From Microcoleus vaginatus PCC 9802 (GTDB lineage Bacteria > Cyanobacteriota > Cyanobacteriia > Cyanobacteriales > Microcoleaceae), in NCBI GenBank assembly GCA_022701275.1, contig CP031740.1, positions 3,421,001 to 3,485,000 on the forward strand: 64,000 nucleotides of DNA, written 5' to 3'. Below are positions 29,154 to 38,360 of the stretch, piece after piece. Each line of letters begins with the position of its first letter. Position 1 is the first letter of the stretch. The notes under the pieces were generated by a model. It saw only the letters and a program-made list of their open reading frames with translations, did not search any database and was not told the origin of the DNA. Position numbers and translations under genes: made by a program.

Positions 29154-29624
29154 ATGATAGCATCATCCCAGCTAAAATCAAGCACTTTCGCTTGCTCCAA
29201 AATAATTCACAAATCTCCCATCCTGCATCCGCTGGCAAGATTTGTCACAGAAGAAACAGTTGCACTGCTGTTCAATATCGCAGCAGACGAGATTTACCGC
29301 ATTGAATGCTGTCGCTACATGGTTTACGTGCACGCCAAAGGCCTCAGCCGCTTTGTCAGCTACGCCGATTTTCCCCCTATTTTAGAAGTACAGCCGATCG
29401 CACCTCAAGATTTTGGCAGATGGTACAAACGCTGGAAAAGCAAGCAAGCACCAGCATTTTGGACTAAATTCTACACCTACAAGTTCAAAAAAGCTGTTTC
29501 AGTTGACAGATTGCTGGAGTGGGGCCAATTGGTAGCTACTGTTAAATCGGTCATTTCTGGGGCGGCGCTGCAACAGCTACGAGATGTTTATGCTCAAGAA
29601 AAAGATTTGATGGAGAAATTTTAA
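29154..29624 (+). CDS. Hypothetical protein
   Basis: 156 residues. No signal peptide or membrane segment. The C-terminal half is rich in aromatic and basic residues (GRWYKRWKSKQAPAFWTKFYTYKFKKAV) and could bind nucleic acid (inference). No known domain. It is divergent from the three HTH genes (130 bp between starts) and could be under their control. The low HIP1 density and isolated position fit accessory DNA. Confidence 0.6.
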   Translation: MIASSQLKSSTFACSKIIHKSPILHPLARFVTEETVALLFNIAADEIYRIECCRYMVYVHAKGLSRFVSYADFPPILEVQPIAPQDFGRWYKRWKSKQAPAFWTKFYTYKFKKAVSVDRLLEWGQLVATVKSVISGAALQQLRDVYAQEKDLMEKF

Positions 29625-29665
29625 AGTGCGATCGACTTAATCCTACTTGAACTTTCAATTAAATT

Positions 29666-29872
29666 TTAAAACACCTCATCTTCGATTCCCAGCCACCATT
29701 CCCCCAGATTCATTAAATCTTTGTGAATGTCCGTAAGTTCTGTCATATACTCTTCAGCAGAAATCTCCGATCGCCTTTCTTGCAATTTTTTCAGCCGCAG
29801 TTGTACCAACAGCCAAGGTTTGGAAATCCCGTCAGTTGCTTGGATATATTTGGCTAAATCTTTGCTGTCCAT
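29666..29872 (-). CDS. Small hypothetical protein
   Basis: 68 residues, MDSKDLAKYIQATDGISKPWL..., all-helical and acidic at the end (GEWWLGIEDEVF). The sequence is protein-like and the frame is clean. Similar short acidic proteins occur next to accessory genes in cyanobacteria, but I cannot name a family. It converges with the gene at 29154-29624. Confidence 0.55.
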   Translation of the reverse strand: MDSKDLAKYIQATDGISKPWLLVQLRLKKLQERRSEISAEEYMTELTDIHKDLMNLGEWWLGIEDEVF

Positions 29873-30157
29873 AGTTATTGGTTATTTGTTATTCGTTAGA
29901 TCATTTCCGGTTTTATCTGACTGATTAAACCGCAAAGAACGCAGAAAACGCACATAAATCAGACGAAAAGAAGAGAGAGAGATGAATAATTACGATGCCA
30001 ACTGGCTTAATTTTATAAAACTCTTGAAAGGGCTAAAAAAAACTCTGATTTTTCCCACTGGGTTTAACCGACTTGAGCTTTGAGCCAGGAGTTTAAACCC
30101 CTGGCGGACTAACGGACTGGCGGAATGTTCAGCTAAGATGCCTCCCGCAAACATCCT

Positions 30158-31480
30158 TTACCTATAATCGGAAGTCTGAATATTCTTCAACTTCGCAGCA
30201 TATTTCATGCCGTATTCCGGGCGACAGAAGCGATCGATTTGAGACTCAAAGAAAGCTCGATTTGCCTTCAAATGCTTTGGATTTGGGTCATCTAAAGGAT
30301 ACAAAAGAGCAGTCCGCAAAGCTTGAATCACCGCCGAAGTAACGCAGTACATCGATCGCTGAAAAGTCACCCCAATTTGATTGAGAATATCATCTTCGCC
30401 GCGACAGCGCTGTTTGTAGAAATCCATCAAATAAGGCGGCAGGAAATGCAGCATATCTTGTGCTAGCAAAGTTGGCGGAATGCCCGCCGTACCTACCGGG
30501 AATTTGTCGGCATAAAGCACTCCGTAGTGGAAGTCTTTTTGATCGTCAGGAACTTCCTTAGCTTGAGCGTTGTAAGATTTGGTTCCTCGGAACGGCGAAG
30601 TGCGATAAAATACAGCTTCCACGTAAGGTAACGCTGCTTCATAAAGCCAAGTGAAACCTTTAGATTTGGGGATGATTTCGTAGGTTTCGCCGTCGATTTG
30701 AACGTGGTGGTAAATCGGACGACCGGCGATCGCAAATATGCCATTTACGAGGAACTCCATCGCCTGCGGGACTGTCGTAATTTTCCCTTCGTCGTACAAG
30801 TCGGAAACCTCAAAAAACACCGGCGCCATGACTTCCCAGAATAAACCGAGATTGCTGTAATAAGACATTTGGCGGCACTGTTCTAAAAACATTTCTGGAA
30901 ATGCTTTGTGAAGTGCCAGCATGAACGGGTTTTTTTTGAAGTAAGCTTTAATTGCCCGATCGGCATTAGCCTTATATTCGTCACTGTCCAAATAAGGATC
31001 GAATTGATTGGTCGGCACGTACAAGCCCCGGTGCCAAAGCATTGACCTCATGCACTCTTCGGCAAATTCCATGTTAATGCGATCGTGCCACAAATGGTGA
31101 AACAGCCGCGGCATTTTACCAGTTTCACCCTTCTGCATGAACTCCAAAAGTTCCGGGTGAACACTTCCAGTCCCGCGCCAAATTCGCAAATCTGCACCGT
31201 CGCCTGCATAGTGATTTTGCAAGTCTAAATACTCCTGGGGCAAGAAGTATTTAAAGAAAGGAAGTGGGTGTAAAAATACCCGTTCGGCGATGTAAAGTAA
31301 ATCCCGCCAGTAGAAATCCATCGGCACTGCGTAAGCTTTCCAGATAGCGATGATTTGCATCAGATTTTCCGGCGTATCTGGAATCATCGCGCCGCCAGCT
31401 TCCAGCCTGTGAATTACTTCGGCAAATTGGTGTTTGGAAGGAGGTAGTTTAGTTGCTGGTTTATTAGGGGTTTGTACCAT
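30158..31480 (-). CDS. CO2 hydration protein (ChpX/ChpY, CupB/CupA family)
   Basis: 440 residues, no membrane segment. Conserved blocks such as FHHLWHDRINMEFAEECMRSMLWHRGLY and the C-terminal DRFCRPEYGMKYAAKL are those of the cyanobacterial CO2-hydration protein that docks on specialised NDH-1 complexes and converts CO2 to bicarbonate in a vectorial, energy-driven reaction at the thylakoid. Order here is ndhF, carbonic anhydrase, ndhD, then this gene, all on the minus strand. The length suggests CupA (high affinity), but the absence of a fasciclin-type cupS gene downstream suggests CupB; I leave this open. A clear AAGGAAG Shine-Dalgarno precedes the ATG. Confidence 0.93.
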   Translation of the reverse strand: MVQTPNKPATKLPPSKHQFAEVIHRLEAGGAMIPDTPENLMQIIAIWKAYAVPMDFYWRDLLYIAERVFLHPLPFFKYFLPQEYLDLQNHYAGDGADLRIWRGTGSVHPELLEFMQKGETGKMPRLFHHLWHDRINMEFAEECMRSMLWHRGLYVPTNQFDPYLDSDEYKANADRAIKAYFKKNPFMLALHKAFPEMFLEQCRQMSYYSNLGLFWEVMAPVFFEVSDLYDEGKITTVPQAMEFLVNGIFAIAGRPIYHHVQIDGETYEIIPKSKGFTWLYEAALPYVEAVFYRTSPFRGTKSYNAQAKEVPDDQKDFHYGVLYADKFPVGTAGIPPTLLAQDMLHFLPPYLMDFYKQRCRGEDDILNQIGVTFQRSMYCVTSAVIQALRTALLYPLDDPNPKHLKANRAFFESQIDRFCRPEYGMKYAAKLKNIQTSDYR

Positions 31481-31548
31481 TGTTTCTTCCTTTGATTGAC
31501 TGAATCTAAATATTTTGAATTATTGCAAAAAGCTGCGATTCTTTAACT

Positions 31549-31648
31549 GGTTCCCAGGATATTCCTGGGAACCGATATCCAGGTCCGCGAGCCGTAAAAT
31601 TGGAGGCAGAGCCTCCGGAGCTGCGTTACCAGGCTCTGCCTGGTAACG
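31549..31648. repeat. Three-hairpin repeat module, dispersed family B, copy 1
   Basis: Three hairpins in order: GGTTCCCAGG/CCTGGGAACC (31549-31573), GGAGGC/GCCTCC (31602-31616) and CGTTACCAGG/CCTGGTAACG (31624-31648). The same three occur in reverse order, as the reverse complement, at 45265-45376. It sits between ndhD and the CO2 hydration gene. Confidence 0.92.
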
Positions 31649-31657
31649 AGTAGATTG

Positions 31658-33211
31658 TTAGTCTGCAGAGGCGGACTTCGTTTGTGTAGACGCGATTTCC
31701 ATATCCGAGTGTTCTAGGGGATAGCTAATAGCAACTTGGGTATTTCTGTCCGTCGGCAGAGTAGCAACGATCGCATTTGTAGTTGATTCGCTCCACTTGA
31801 GCAGCCAAGCAGGTTGAATCCCCAACACAAAAATGATGCCCGCCAAAACCAGCGCCGGCATATTTTCACCAAACGTAACTGGAGGGTAGTAAGCCGTGGC
31901 ATTGTCCAACTTGCCAAAACAGGTGCGGTTGAGCAGAATTACAAAGTAAACTGCTGTTAACCCCGAGGCTAAAATGCACAGTAAAGTTGGAATTGGAAAT
32001 GCTGAAAAACTACCTTGAAAGACTAAAAATTCAGCAATAAAACCCACCAAACCCGGAATACCGGCGCTTGCCATGCCGCCCAAAACTAACAGGGAACTGG
32101 CAGTGGGTAAACCCCGCATCGGGTTCATCAAACCGTTGAGCACGTCCAAATCCCGCGTGCCAACTTTGGTTTCGATGATGCCTACCAAATAAAACAGCAA
32201 AGCTAAAATTAATCCGTGGCTTACCATTTGCCCGACAGCACCGATTAATGCCAGCTTCGTACCCGCCGCGCAGGCAACGAGGATGTAGCCCATATGTCCG
32301 ATCGAACTATAGGCTACCATGCGCTTGATATCTTTTTGGGCGATCGCGCTCAAAGCACCGTACATCACGCTCACAGTCCCGATAATCGCTAAAGCGGGGG
32401 CTATAATCGACCAAGTTTCGGGAAACATCTGCAAGCCAAACCGCACTAAACCGTAAGTTCCCAACTTCGCCAGAATCCCTCCCAGCAAAATTGCTGTTGC
32501 TGGCGAAGCTTCGACGTAAGCATCAGGCAGCCACGTATGCAGCGGCACTAAAGGAATTTTAATTCCCAACCCAATTAGTACAATTGTTAGCAGGATCAAT
32601 TGCGTGTTCAAGGGCAATTCTTGAGTGGTAATCGCAGTGTAATCGAAATTTAAAGACCCACTCAGCCAAGCCACACCCAAAAATGCTGCCAGCACTAAAA
32701 GTCCCGAAACTGCCGTGTAGATCAAAAACTTCATGGCAGCGTATTCCCGCTGCTTTCCGCCCCAAATCGCAATCAACAGGTAAAAAGGAATTAATTCTAC
32801 TTCGTAAAACAGTACAAACAGCAGCAAATTTTGAGACATCAAAGCTCCGGCAATACCAGCATTGATTAGCAAAATCAAAGCGTAGTAAAGCTGGGGGCGC
32901 TCCATCTTTTCGCCCGTGCCGTAAATGACTAATAGCGTCAGCAAAGCACTTAAAACCAGCAGCGGCAAGGACAAACCGTCAATGCCCAAGTTGTAGCTCA
33001 AACCTAATTGTGGAATCCAAGGCAAATATTCTTGAAATTGCAGTCCCGAATTGGCTGGATCGAATTGAGTCAGCAGCCAGATATTCAAAATGAAAATAGC
33101 TGCCGCAAAAGCCGAGGCTATTGAACGCAGACGCATCCCATTGATATTTCCCGGCAGGAACCCGACTACCGCAGCGCCCAACGCGGGCAACCAGAGCAAG
33201 GCACTAAGCAT
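31658..33211 (-). CDS. ndhD: NDH-1 proton-pumping subunit NdhD (CO2-uptake type, D3/D4)
   Basis: 517 residues, about 14 membrane helices of the Nqo13/NuoM antiporter-like family. Motifs include the transmembrane-helix-5 region LLLFVLFYEVELIPFYLLIAIWG with the conserved glutamate, LGLGIKIPLVPLHTWLPDAYVEASP with the conserved lysine, and KDIKRMVAYSSIGHMGY. It pumps protons in the thylakoid NDH-1 complex. Neighbouring ndhF and the CO2-hydration gene identify it as the D3/D4 form used for CO2 uptake rather than the D1/D2 respiratory form. Start at 33211 by alignment of the MLSALLWLPALGA opening; no clear Shine-Dalgarno. Confidence 0.94.
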   Translation of the reverse strand: MLSALLWLPALGAAVVGFLPGNINGMRLRSIASAFAAAIFILNIWLLTQFDPANSGLQFQEYLPWIPQLGLSYNLGIDGLSLPLLVLSALLTLLVIYGTGEKMERPQLYYALILLINAGIAGALMSQNLLLFVLFYEVELIPFYLLIAIWGGKQREYAAMKFLIYTAVSGLLVLAAFLGVAWLSGSLNFDYTAITTQELPLNTQLILLTIVLIGLGIKIPLVPLHTWLPDAYVEASPATAILLGGILAKLGTYGLVRFGLQMFPETWSIIAPALAIIGTVSVMYGALSAIAQKDIKRMVAYSSIGHMGYILVACAAGTKLALIGAVGQMVSHGLILALLFYLVGIIETKVGTRDLDVLNGLMNPMRGLPTASSLLVLGGMASAGIPGLVGFIAEFLVFQGSFSAFPIPTLLCILASGLTAVYFVILLNRTCFGKLDNATAYYPPVTFGENMPALVLAGIIFVLGIQPAWLLKWSESTTNAIVATLPTDRNTQVAISYPLEHSDMEIASTQTKSASAD

Positions 33212-33323
33212 AATGTGTGAAGTGAAGAGTGAAGAGTGAACAATCTATTTTGCAGCCTCTTGTCTTTGATAATTTGAGAGTTTAGATGTTAAACTTTTTC
33301 CCAATTATCAATCCCAAATTTCC

Positions 33324-34043
33324 TCACGACTCAGAAAGAATAGTGACTGTTCCCGTGTCTAAATCGTAATAGCCACCAACAACTTTCAGTTTATTCTCCT
33401 CAATTAACTTAGAGATAACTGGAGATGCTTTCAACTTGTTAGCTTGGAGCACAACATTGGCTTTTGAAGCATTTTCTAGCTTGTCGCCTGTTTGGTTTTT
33501 CGAGCTTTCTACAGCAGGCTTAATCGCGTCGAGCAAACTGCCAATCTGGCCGGGAACTTGAGCTCCTTTGATGGTTGCGTCTACCGCACCGCAACGTTTA
33601 TGCCCGATTACCACAAGCACTTTTGCTCCCAATACCAGCGTGCCAAATTCCAGGCTGCCAATTTCTTCGGGAGTAGCAACATTTCCGGCTACGCGACAGA
33701 CAAATAAATCTCCCAATCCTTGATCGAAGATAATTTCCGAAGGAAAGCGGGAATCTGCACAGCCGAGAATAGCAGCAAAGGGTTTTTGAGTTTTGGCAAC
33801 TTCGGTGAGGCGCCCAAAGTCTTGGTTGGGACTTTGGCGTTTTTTGTCAACAAACCGCTTGTTGCCGTCCATTAACTTTTGCAAAGCTGCATCGGGAGTC
33901 GAGTCATTTTGAGCAATTGCCGGTTCGGGTGCAGCCAAATCAGCGCCTGCTCGTGCTGCGAGTATTCCTGTACCAATGGCTCCGGCGACAAATTTGAGGG
34001 AATTGCGGCGGGAAAGATTGAATTGTCTGTTGTTTGAGTTCAT
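33324..34043 (-). CDS. Beta-carbonic anhydrase with Tat signal peptide
   Basis: 239 residues. The N-terminus has a twin-arginine signal (SRRNSLKF followed by VAGAIGTGILAARAGA and an AxA-type end near EPAIAQ), so the enzyme should be exported folded, to the lumen or periplasm. The mature part shows the beta-CA zinc ligands and dyad: CADSR, then HKRCG. It interconverts CO2 and HCO3-. It sits between ndhF and ndhD of the CO2-uptake cluster, 104 bp from ndhF and 112 bp from ndhD, all on one strand. This suggests it serves the same pathway, comparable to the EcaB-type carbonic anhydrase described as thylakoid-associated with Cup proteins (knowledge; equivalence is inference). An AAGG element precedes the ATG. 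Confidence 0.93.
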   Translation of the reverse strand: MNSNNRQFNLSRRNSLKFVAGAIGTGILAARAGADLAAPEPAIAQNDSTPDAALQKLMDGNKRFVDKKRQSPNQDFGRLTEVAKTQKPFAAILGCADSRFPSEIIFDQGLGDLFVCRVAGNVATPEEIGSLEFGTLVLGAKVLVVIGHKRCGAVDATIKGAQVPGQIGSLLDAIKPAVESSKNQTGDKLENASKANVVLQANKLKASPVISKLIEENKLKVVGGYYDLDTGTVTILSES

Positions 34044-34147
34044 TTATTTTGCCTTATTTGAAAGAGTTGGAAATCTTTGTGCCAGACTTCATGTTTTTAA
34101 GATTTTAGATTAAAACTGTCACCTAAAATCTTAAATTTTATATAGTT

Positions 34148-36013
34148 TTACCCGCCCACAATCAGCGACAGGCGAGCTAGCAAAGGCCAGCTTACCAGCA
34201 GTCCCAAAAGTGCTACTCCGAACAGAATTGTCAGGGCGTAAAACTGAGTTTGACCCGTAACGTTGTATTTGAGGCTCTGCCCGCCGAAAACCGTTGCAAA
34301 ACCGATTAAGTTCACGAATCCGTCAACAATATTGCGATCGACCCAGGAGATGATTTGCGAAACCAAACCAACTGCAAATATCACTGTCACGCGGTAAAGT
34401 TTGGCAGTGTAAAAGTCGTAGGCAAAAAAGTCTTGCAGGGCTTGAGAACCGATTCGCACCGGTTTTTCCCATTTCTCGTTCAGGTAAACAAATGCTCCTG
34501 CACCGATGCCGATCGCGGTTGACAAAACTAGCAGTCCAGTGGCGGTATAATTCAAACTTGCCCCAGGCAAGACCTGCCACGTCGCCAGCAAGTGCGGAAC
34601 GTGCAAAGTAAAGCCCATTAAAACAGTCATGGGCAAGATAAAAGGCCAGTGAACTTCCGGCGAACGTTCGGTCATTTGCTTTGGTTTGCCGCCGAAAACT
34701 AAACCGAAGACGCGCACCAAGCCAAAAGCAGTGACGCCGTTTACAAACAGCACTATTCCTAACAAGAAAGGGTGAGTTTGCCAAAGCCCGGATGTGAAGT
34801 CTTCTAAAGCCCAGAAACAGCCGAAGGGCGGCAGTCCCACCAATCCAGCGCTACCGACAATAAACGATATCGCTGATATTGGCCGCTTTCCCCACAAACC
34901 GCCGAGAGCTCGGACATCCTGAGTGATGCTGTTCCAAACTACCGAACCGATGCTCATCACCAGCAAACCCATTGCGAAGGTGTAGGCAAATATCAATGTC
35001 AGGGCTGTCTGGGCTTGTCCGGTACCGACGGCGATAAATACTAAGCCCATGTAAGAGCTGACTATATAGGAAAGCGTGCGCTTGATGTCGATTTGGGCGA
35101 TCGCAATTAATGAAGCACCCACCGCTGTCGCAGCACCCACAGCAATAGTTGTCTTCAGTCCGATCGGCGACAAAGCAATCACTGGCTGCAACTTAATCAA
35201 AATCCAAGCACCAGTTTCCACAACTACGGTGTTCCGCAAAATCGTCGCCGGCAGCGGGCCTTCCATCGCCTCATCTAGCCACAGGTGCAAGGGAAACTGA
35301 GCACACTTACCCATCGGGCCGGCAATCAAAGCTAAAGTCAGCAGTGTCGCTACAGTGGGGTCAAGCTTTGCAGTCTGGGCCCAAACAGCCAACTCGTCAA
35401 AATTCCAAGTTCCAGCCAGCGGCAGAATGGCGACTACTCCCATCAGCAGAAATAAATCTCCCACCCGCTTTGTTAAGAAAGCGTCGCGGGCTCCTGTCAC
35501 CACCAAAGACTGATTGAACCACAGCCCGACTAGCAGGTAAGTACCCAAAGTCAGAACTTCCAAAATCATGTAGCTGAAGAACAGGGAATTGCACAGTACC
35601 AAGCCACACATCCCGGCTTCAAACAGCCCCATCAGAGAAAAGAACCGAGCCCAGCCCCAGTCCATTTCCATGTAACCGAAAGCATAAACCTGCGCCAGCA
35701 AGTTCAGTCCGGTAATCAAAACAGTCGCCCCGACGGTGACAGCAGAGATTTCAACGGGAATGGTTAAGTCTAAACCTGCTACATTCAGCCAAGGAATAAA
35801 CTGGTGTTGCGCCGGTTGGTTCCAGATAGCTGTCAGGGCTATGACGGCGTGTAAGAAAGCGAACAAGGTTAATATGGCGTTCACGTAACCGGATGGTCTT
35901 GGCCCCGTGCGGCGGGTAACTGCTGGAAACCACAGCATCGACAGAACTCCGCCGATGAGTGGATAGCAAGGTATAAACCAAACCGTCTGGAGTAAGATTT
36001 GAGCCATTGGCAT
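34148..36013 (-). CDS. ndhF: NDH-1 proton-pumping subunit NdhF (CO2-uptake type, F3/F4)
   Basis: 621 residues, about 16 membrane helices of the NuoL/Nqo12 family, including FFSYMILEVLTLGTYLLVGLWF, MGKCAQFPLHLWLDEAMEGPLPATILRNTVVVETGAW with the conserved lysine/histidine/glutamate residues, and QIDIKRTLSYIVSSYMG. The hydrophobic C-terminal part continues past the channel region as in NuoL. First gene of the minus-strand cluster with carbonic anhydrase, ndhD and the CO2-hydration gene, so it is the F3/F4 form of the CO2-uptake NDH-1 complex in the thylakoid membrane. Confidence 0.94.
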   Translation of the reverse strand: MPMAQILLQTVWFIPCYPLIGGVLSMLWFPAVTRRTGPRPSGYVNAILTLFAFLHAVIALTAIWNQPAQHQFIPWLNVAGLDLTIPVEISAVTVGATVLITGLNLLAQVYAFGYMEMDWGWARFFSLMGLFEAGMCGLVLCNSLFFSYMILEVLTLGTYLLVGLWFNQSLVVTGARDAFLTKRVGDLFLLMGVVAILPLAGTWNFDELAVWAQTAKLDPTVATLLTLALIAGPMGKCAQFPLHLWLDEAMEGPLPATILRNTVVVETGAWILIKLQPVIALSPIGLKTTIAVGAATAVGASLIAIAQIDIKRTLSYIVSSYMGLVFIAVGTGQAQTALTLIFAYTFAMGLLVMSIGSVVWNSITQDVRALGGLWGKRPISAISFIVGSAGLVGLPPFGCFWALEDFTSGLWQTHPFLLGIVLFVNGVTAFGLVRVFGLVFGGKPKQMTERSPEVHWPFILPMTVLMGFTLHVPHLLATWQVLPGASLNYTATGLLVLSTAIGIGAGAFVYLNEKWEKPVRIGSQALQDFFAYDFYTAKLYRVTVIFAVGLVSQIISWVDRNIVDGFVNLIGFATVFGGQSLKYNVTGQTQFYALTILFGVALLGLLVSWPLLARLSLIVGG

Positions 36014-36344
36014 TACCTGTAAAGGTTACAAAAATTTAAAATTATGAGAATAATTCCGATCGCGCTGACGACAGCACTGAAAAGCCACAAGGCAGAAGTA
36101 AAGAAAATTTGGCGGTTTGCCTCTGAGTTGGTTCCCGTCGTCAAACCGAGCGCTTCAGAATCGACTTATTAATTTTATATTAAGTATTGCGTTAAATTTT
36201 CATATTTCGGATTCAGCATATTTATCTGTACCGATAAACTCTACTTATAGGTATATATAGGGGGGATTGCGTACAAAGGAATATTTGTCGATCGCAAGTG
36301 CGATCGAACAATGATTTATTGCTCTAAAAAAATATTAAAGCCGA
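36014..36344 (-). other. Upstream region of the CO2-uptake cluster
   Basis: 331 bp, AT-rich, no ORF. This is where the cluster promoter and binding sites for CcmR/NdhR- or CmpR-type LysR regulators would be expected. I do not see a clear TCAATG-N10-ATCAAT site. Confidence 0.5.
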
Positions 36345-37331
36345 TTAAAACCGCTCAATGTCCCAAGCGGATTCGGGCAGTTTGGCTTGGCGCTGTCCCA
36401 TCGCCCGCGACCTAACATTCAAAAGACCGATCGGCGTATTAAACAAATCTACCAGATCGGCTCGGGCGATCGCACTTTTGGCAGCAGCAACCGGAAATTC
36501 CTTGAACAGCCACCTAGCCAGCCGGTAAAAATATTCCCCTGTTGTGAATTCTCGCATCAAATCGACACCGTGGAGTTCGTGCAAATATTTATTAGATTCG
36601 CCGTACCGATACCATTGACTTTGCAACTGTTTTATGGTTGAACGGTGGCGGTGTCGGACGATCGCCTTTTCGGCAAAATACATTTTATAGGATGTTTCCC
36701 GCAAAATCCGCCAACACAAGTCAGCATCGCCGCCACTGGTGAGGTAAGGGCGAAATAATCCTATTTGTTGTAAAACTAGCCTCCTTACAGCTAAGTTGGC
36801 GGTTTGACCGTAGGGACAAAAAGGGTGAGCGAGAGTATGTTTTTGAGATAAAGTATTTTGGCGATCGGCGTGTTGTTCTAAGATAGTTTTACCGGGCAAT
36901 GCGAGTATTTCCCCGCAGATAATTCCTATTTCTAAGTCAACAAAGGGCTTAACTAAATTTTCCAGCCAGTCAGATTCCGGGCGACAGTCTGCATCGGTAA
37001 ATGCAATGATTTCGCCTGTGGATGCGCGAATTCCTTGATTGCGGGCGGCGTAGGAACTTTGAATCTGATTTTCGGTGAGGGGGCGAATGGTTATTTGATT
37101 GAAATTGCTTCCTCCCCTTACCAAAGGGGGGACTGAGGGGGGGTTAGAGGCTGCTGTTTGGAGGATGGTTGAAGTGCGATCGCGACTTTTGTTGTCTACT
37201 AAGAGATATTCTACTCTGTGTGGCGGATAAGTTTGCGATCGCAGGCACTCGATCAACTCCGGCAAATCCATCTCGCCGTTGTAAACAGGCACAACTACCG
37301 AAACTTGAGGTAAAAACCCGTCACTGTTCAT
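36345..37331 (-). CDS. Family 2 glycosyltransferase
   Basis: 328 residues. GT-A fold: VSVVVPVYNGEMDLPELIECL at the N-terminus, the first acidic motif LLVDNKSRDRT, and the metal-binding DxD-type motif FTDADCRPESDW. A GGDADLCWRI motif follows. It transfers a sugar from a nucleotide-sugar to an unknown acceptor, perhaps an exopolysaccharide. Residues ~63-75 (NPPSVPPLVRGGS) are not part of the fold: they are translated from a palindromic DNA repeat inserted in frame between the first helix and the next strand. Monocistronic by spacing. Confidence 0.88.
   Translation of the reverse strand: MNSDGFLPQVSVVVPVYNGEMDLPELIECLRSQTYPPHRVEYLLVDNKSRDRTSTILQTAASNPPSVPPLVRGGSNFNQITIRPLTENQIQSSYAARNQGIRASTGEIIAFTDADCRPESDWLENLVKPFVDLEIGIICGEILALPGKTILEQHADRQNTLSQKHTLAHPFCPYGQTANLAVRRLVLQQIGLFRPYLTSGGDADLCWRILRETSYKMYFAEKAIVRHRHRSTIKQLQSQWYRYGESNKYLHELHGVDLMREFTTGEYFYRLARWLFKEFPVAAAKSAIARADLVDLFNTPIGLLNVRSRAMGQRQAKLPESAWDIERF
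37107..37145 (-). repeat. Palindromic repeat inserted in frame in the GT2 gene
   Basis: On the minus strand it reads CCCCCCTCAGTCCCCCC, then TTGGTAAGGGGAGG. The last 14 bases are identical to the plus strand inside the NACHT gene at about 60451-60464. It is read as NPPSVPPLVRGGS. Confidence 0.85.
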
Positions 37332-37405
37332 TAGCCCTCTATGCAGCTTTTTGAGTCAATTAGGAGTAAAGTTATTATTACTAACAAGTTTTATGGCAAC
37401 TTAAC

Positions 37406-38113
37406 TTATCGAATAATTTCTACTTCTGTGCCTTTCTCCACAAACTGATACAACTCCTCAACATCCTTATTTTCCAGCGAAACGCATCCCAAAGTCCAGT
37501 TCGATCGAGATTTTATAATATTATCCGAATTAGGAGGAACGCCGTGAATCCCGACTTCGCTGCCTACACTGTCGCCCCACCTAATTGTACCATCTTGCTT
37601 AGCTTTTATATGTTTGCGCCAAGATTGTTTGGTTGGATAATCCAGCCACATAAACTTTGACCAACTTTCGTGAGGGTACATATCTTTAATACTAAAAACA
37701 CCTTCCGGCGTCCGCAAATCTCCTGCTTTTAATTTATCACCTGTGGGATTGCCACCAAATACTACAGGATAAGATTTTACAGGCTTTTTGCTATCGTATA
37801 CAGTCAGCCTGTATTTTGATTTTTGAACCAGGATGGAAATTCTGTTTTTATCTAACTTATCTGGTTCGCCTAAAATTTGTATTAGCGGCTTGTCGTAGTT
37901 TAATAAATTCTCGGGCGGGAATTGGGTATGCAAAATATTTAAATCATCAGCCGGACAGTTATTTAAGCAGAAAACGTCTAAAATGTAGGGAATTGGAACA
38001 GCATAACCGAGCCTAACGAGGTTCCAGTAAAAAACTGAGCTAGCAGCCAGCAAGAGAAGGCTTGTAGATGAAACAATTTTTCCAAAATTGCCCCTGATTT
38101 TATTGATTTCCAT
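37406..38113 (-). CDS. L,D-transpeptidase (YkuD family)
   Basis: 235 residues. An N-terminal membrane anchor (about 14-36) is followed by a YkuD catalytic domain from ISILVQKSKYRLTVYD. The active-site signature is complete: H190 in IHGVPPN and C210 in NWTLGCVSL. It forms 3-3 peptidoglycan cross-links or attaches proteins to the wall in the periplasm. mraY lies about 250 bp upstream on the same strand, beyond a dispersed hairpin. Confidence 0.9.
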   Translation of the reverse strand: MEINKIRGNFGKIVSSTSLLLLAASSVFYWNLVRLGYAVPIPYILDVFCLNNCPADDLNILHTQFPPENLLNYDKPLIQILGEPDKLDKNRISILVQKSKYRLTVYDSKKPVKSYPVVFGGNPTGDKLKAGDLRTPEGVFSIKDMYPHESWSKFMWLDYPTKQSWRKHIKAKQDGTIRWGDSVGSEVGIHGVPPNSDNIIKSRSNWTLGCVSLENKDVEELYQFVEKGTEVEIIR

Positions 38114-38235
38114 TGCATTAACTAGGGATATTATAGATTGTTCAGCGGTTGAAACTGCTACTTACTACAGAAACGAAGTCCCTCTCTAAGAGACTAAGAA
38201 ATGTGGCTCAGCCCAAAGCGTGTTGCTTTAGCTTT

Positions 38236-38300
38236 AAACAGGCAAGATGCCTGTTCCACAACTGCATTCAGTTCTTGTGGAACAGGCATCTTGCCTGTTT
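38236..38300. repeat. Perfect 26-bp inverted repeat, dispersed family A, copy 2
   Basis: Arms 38236-38261 and 38275-38300 are perfect reverse complements with a 13-nt loop. The arm is the same as at 4018-4082 but the loop sequence is unrelated, so the stem is what is conserved. Confidence 0.93.
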
Positions 38301-38360
38301 CTTTCCAATAGTAGAAAATATCTCTTACATCCCCTGTGCAATCCGTCACCCAATCCGTTC

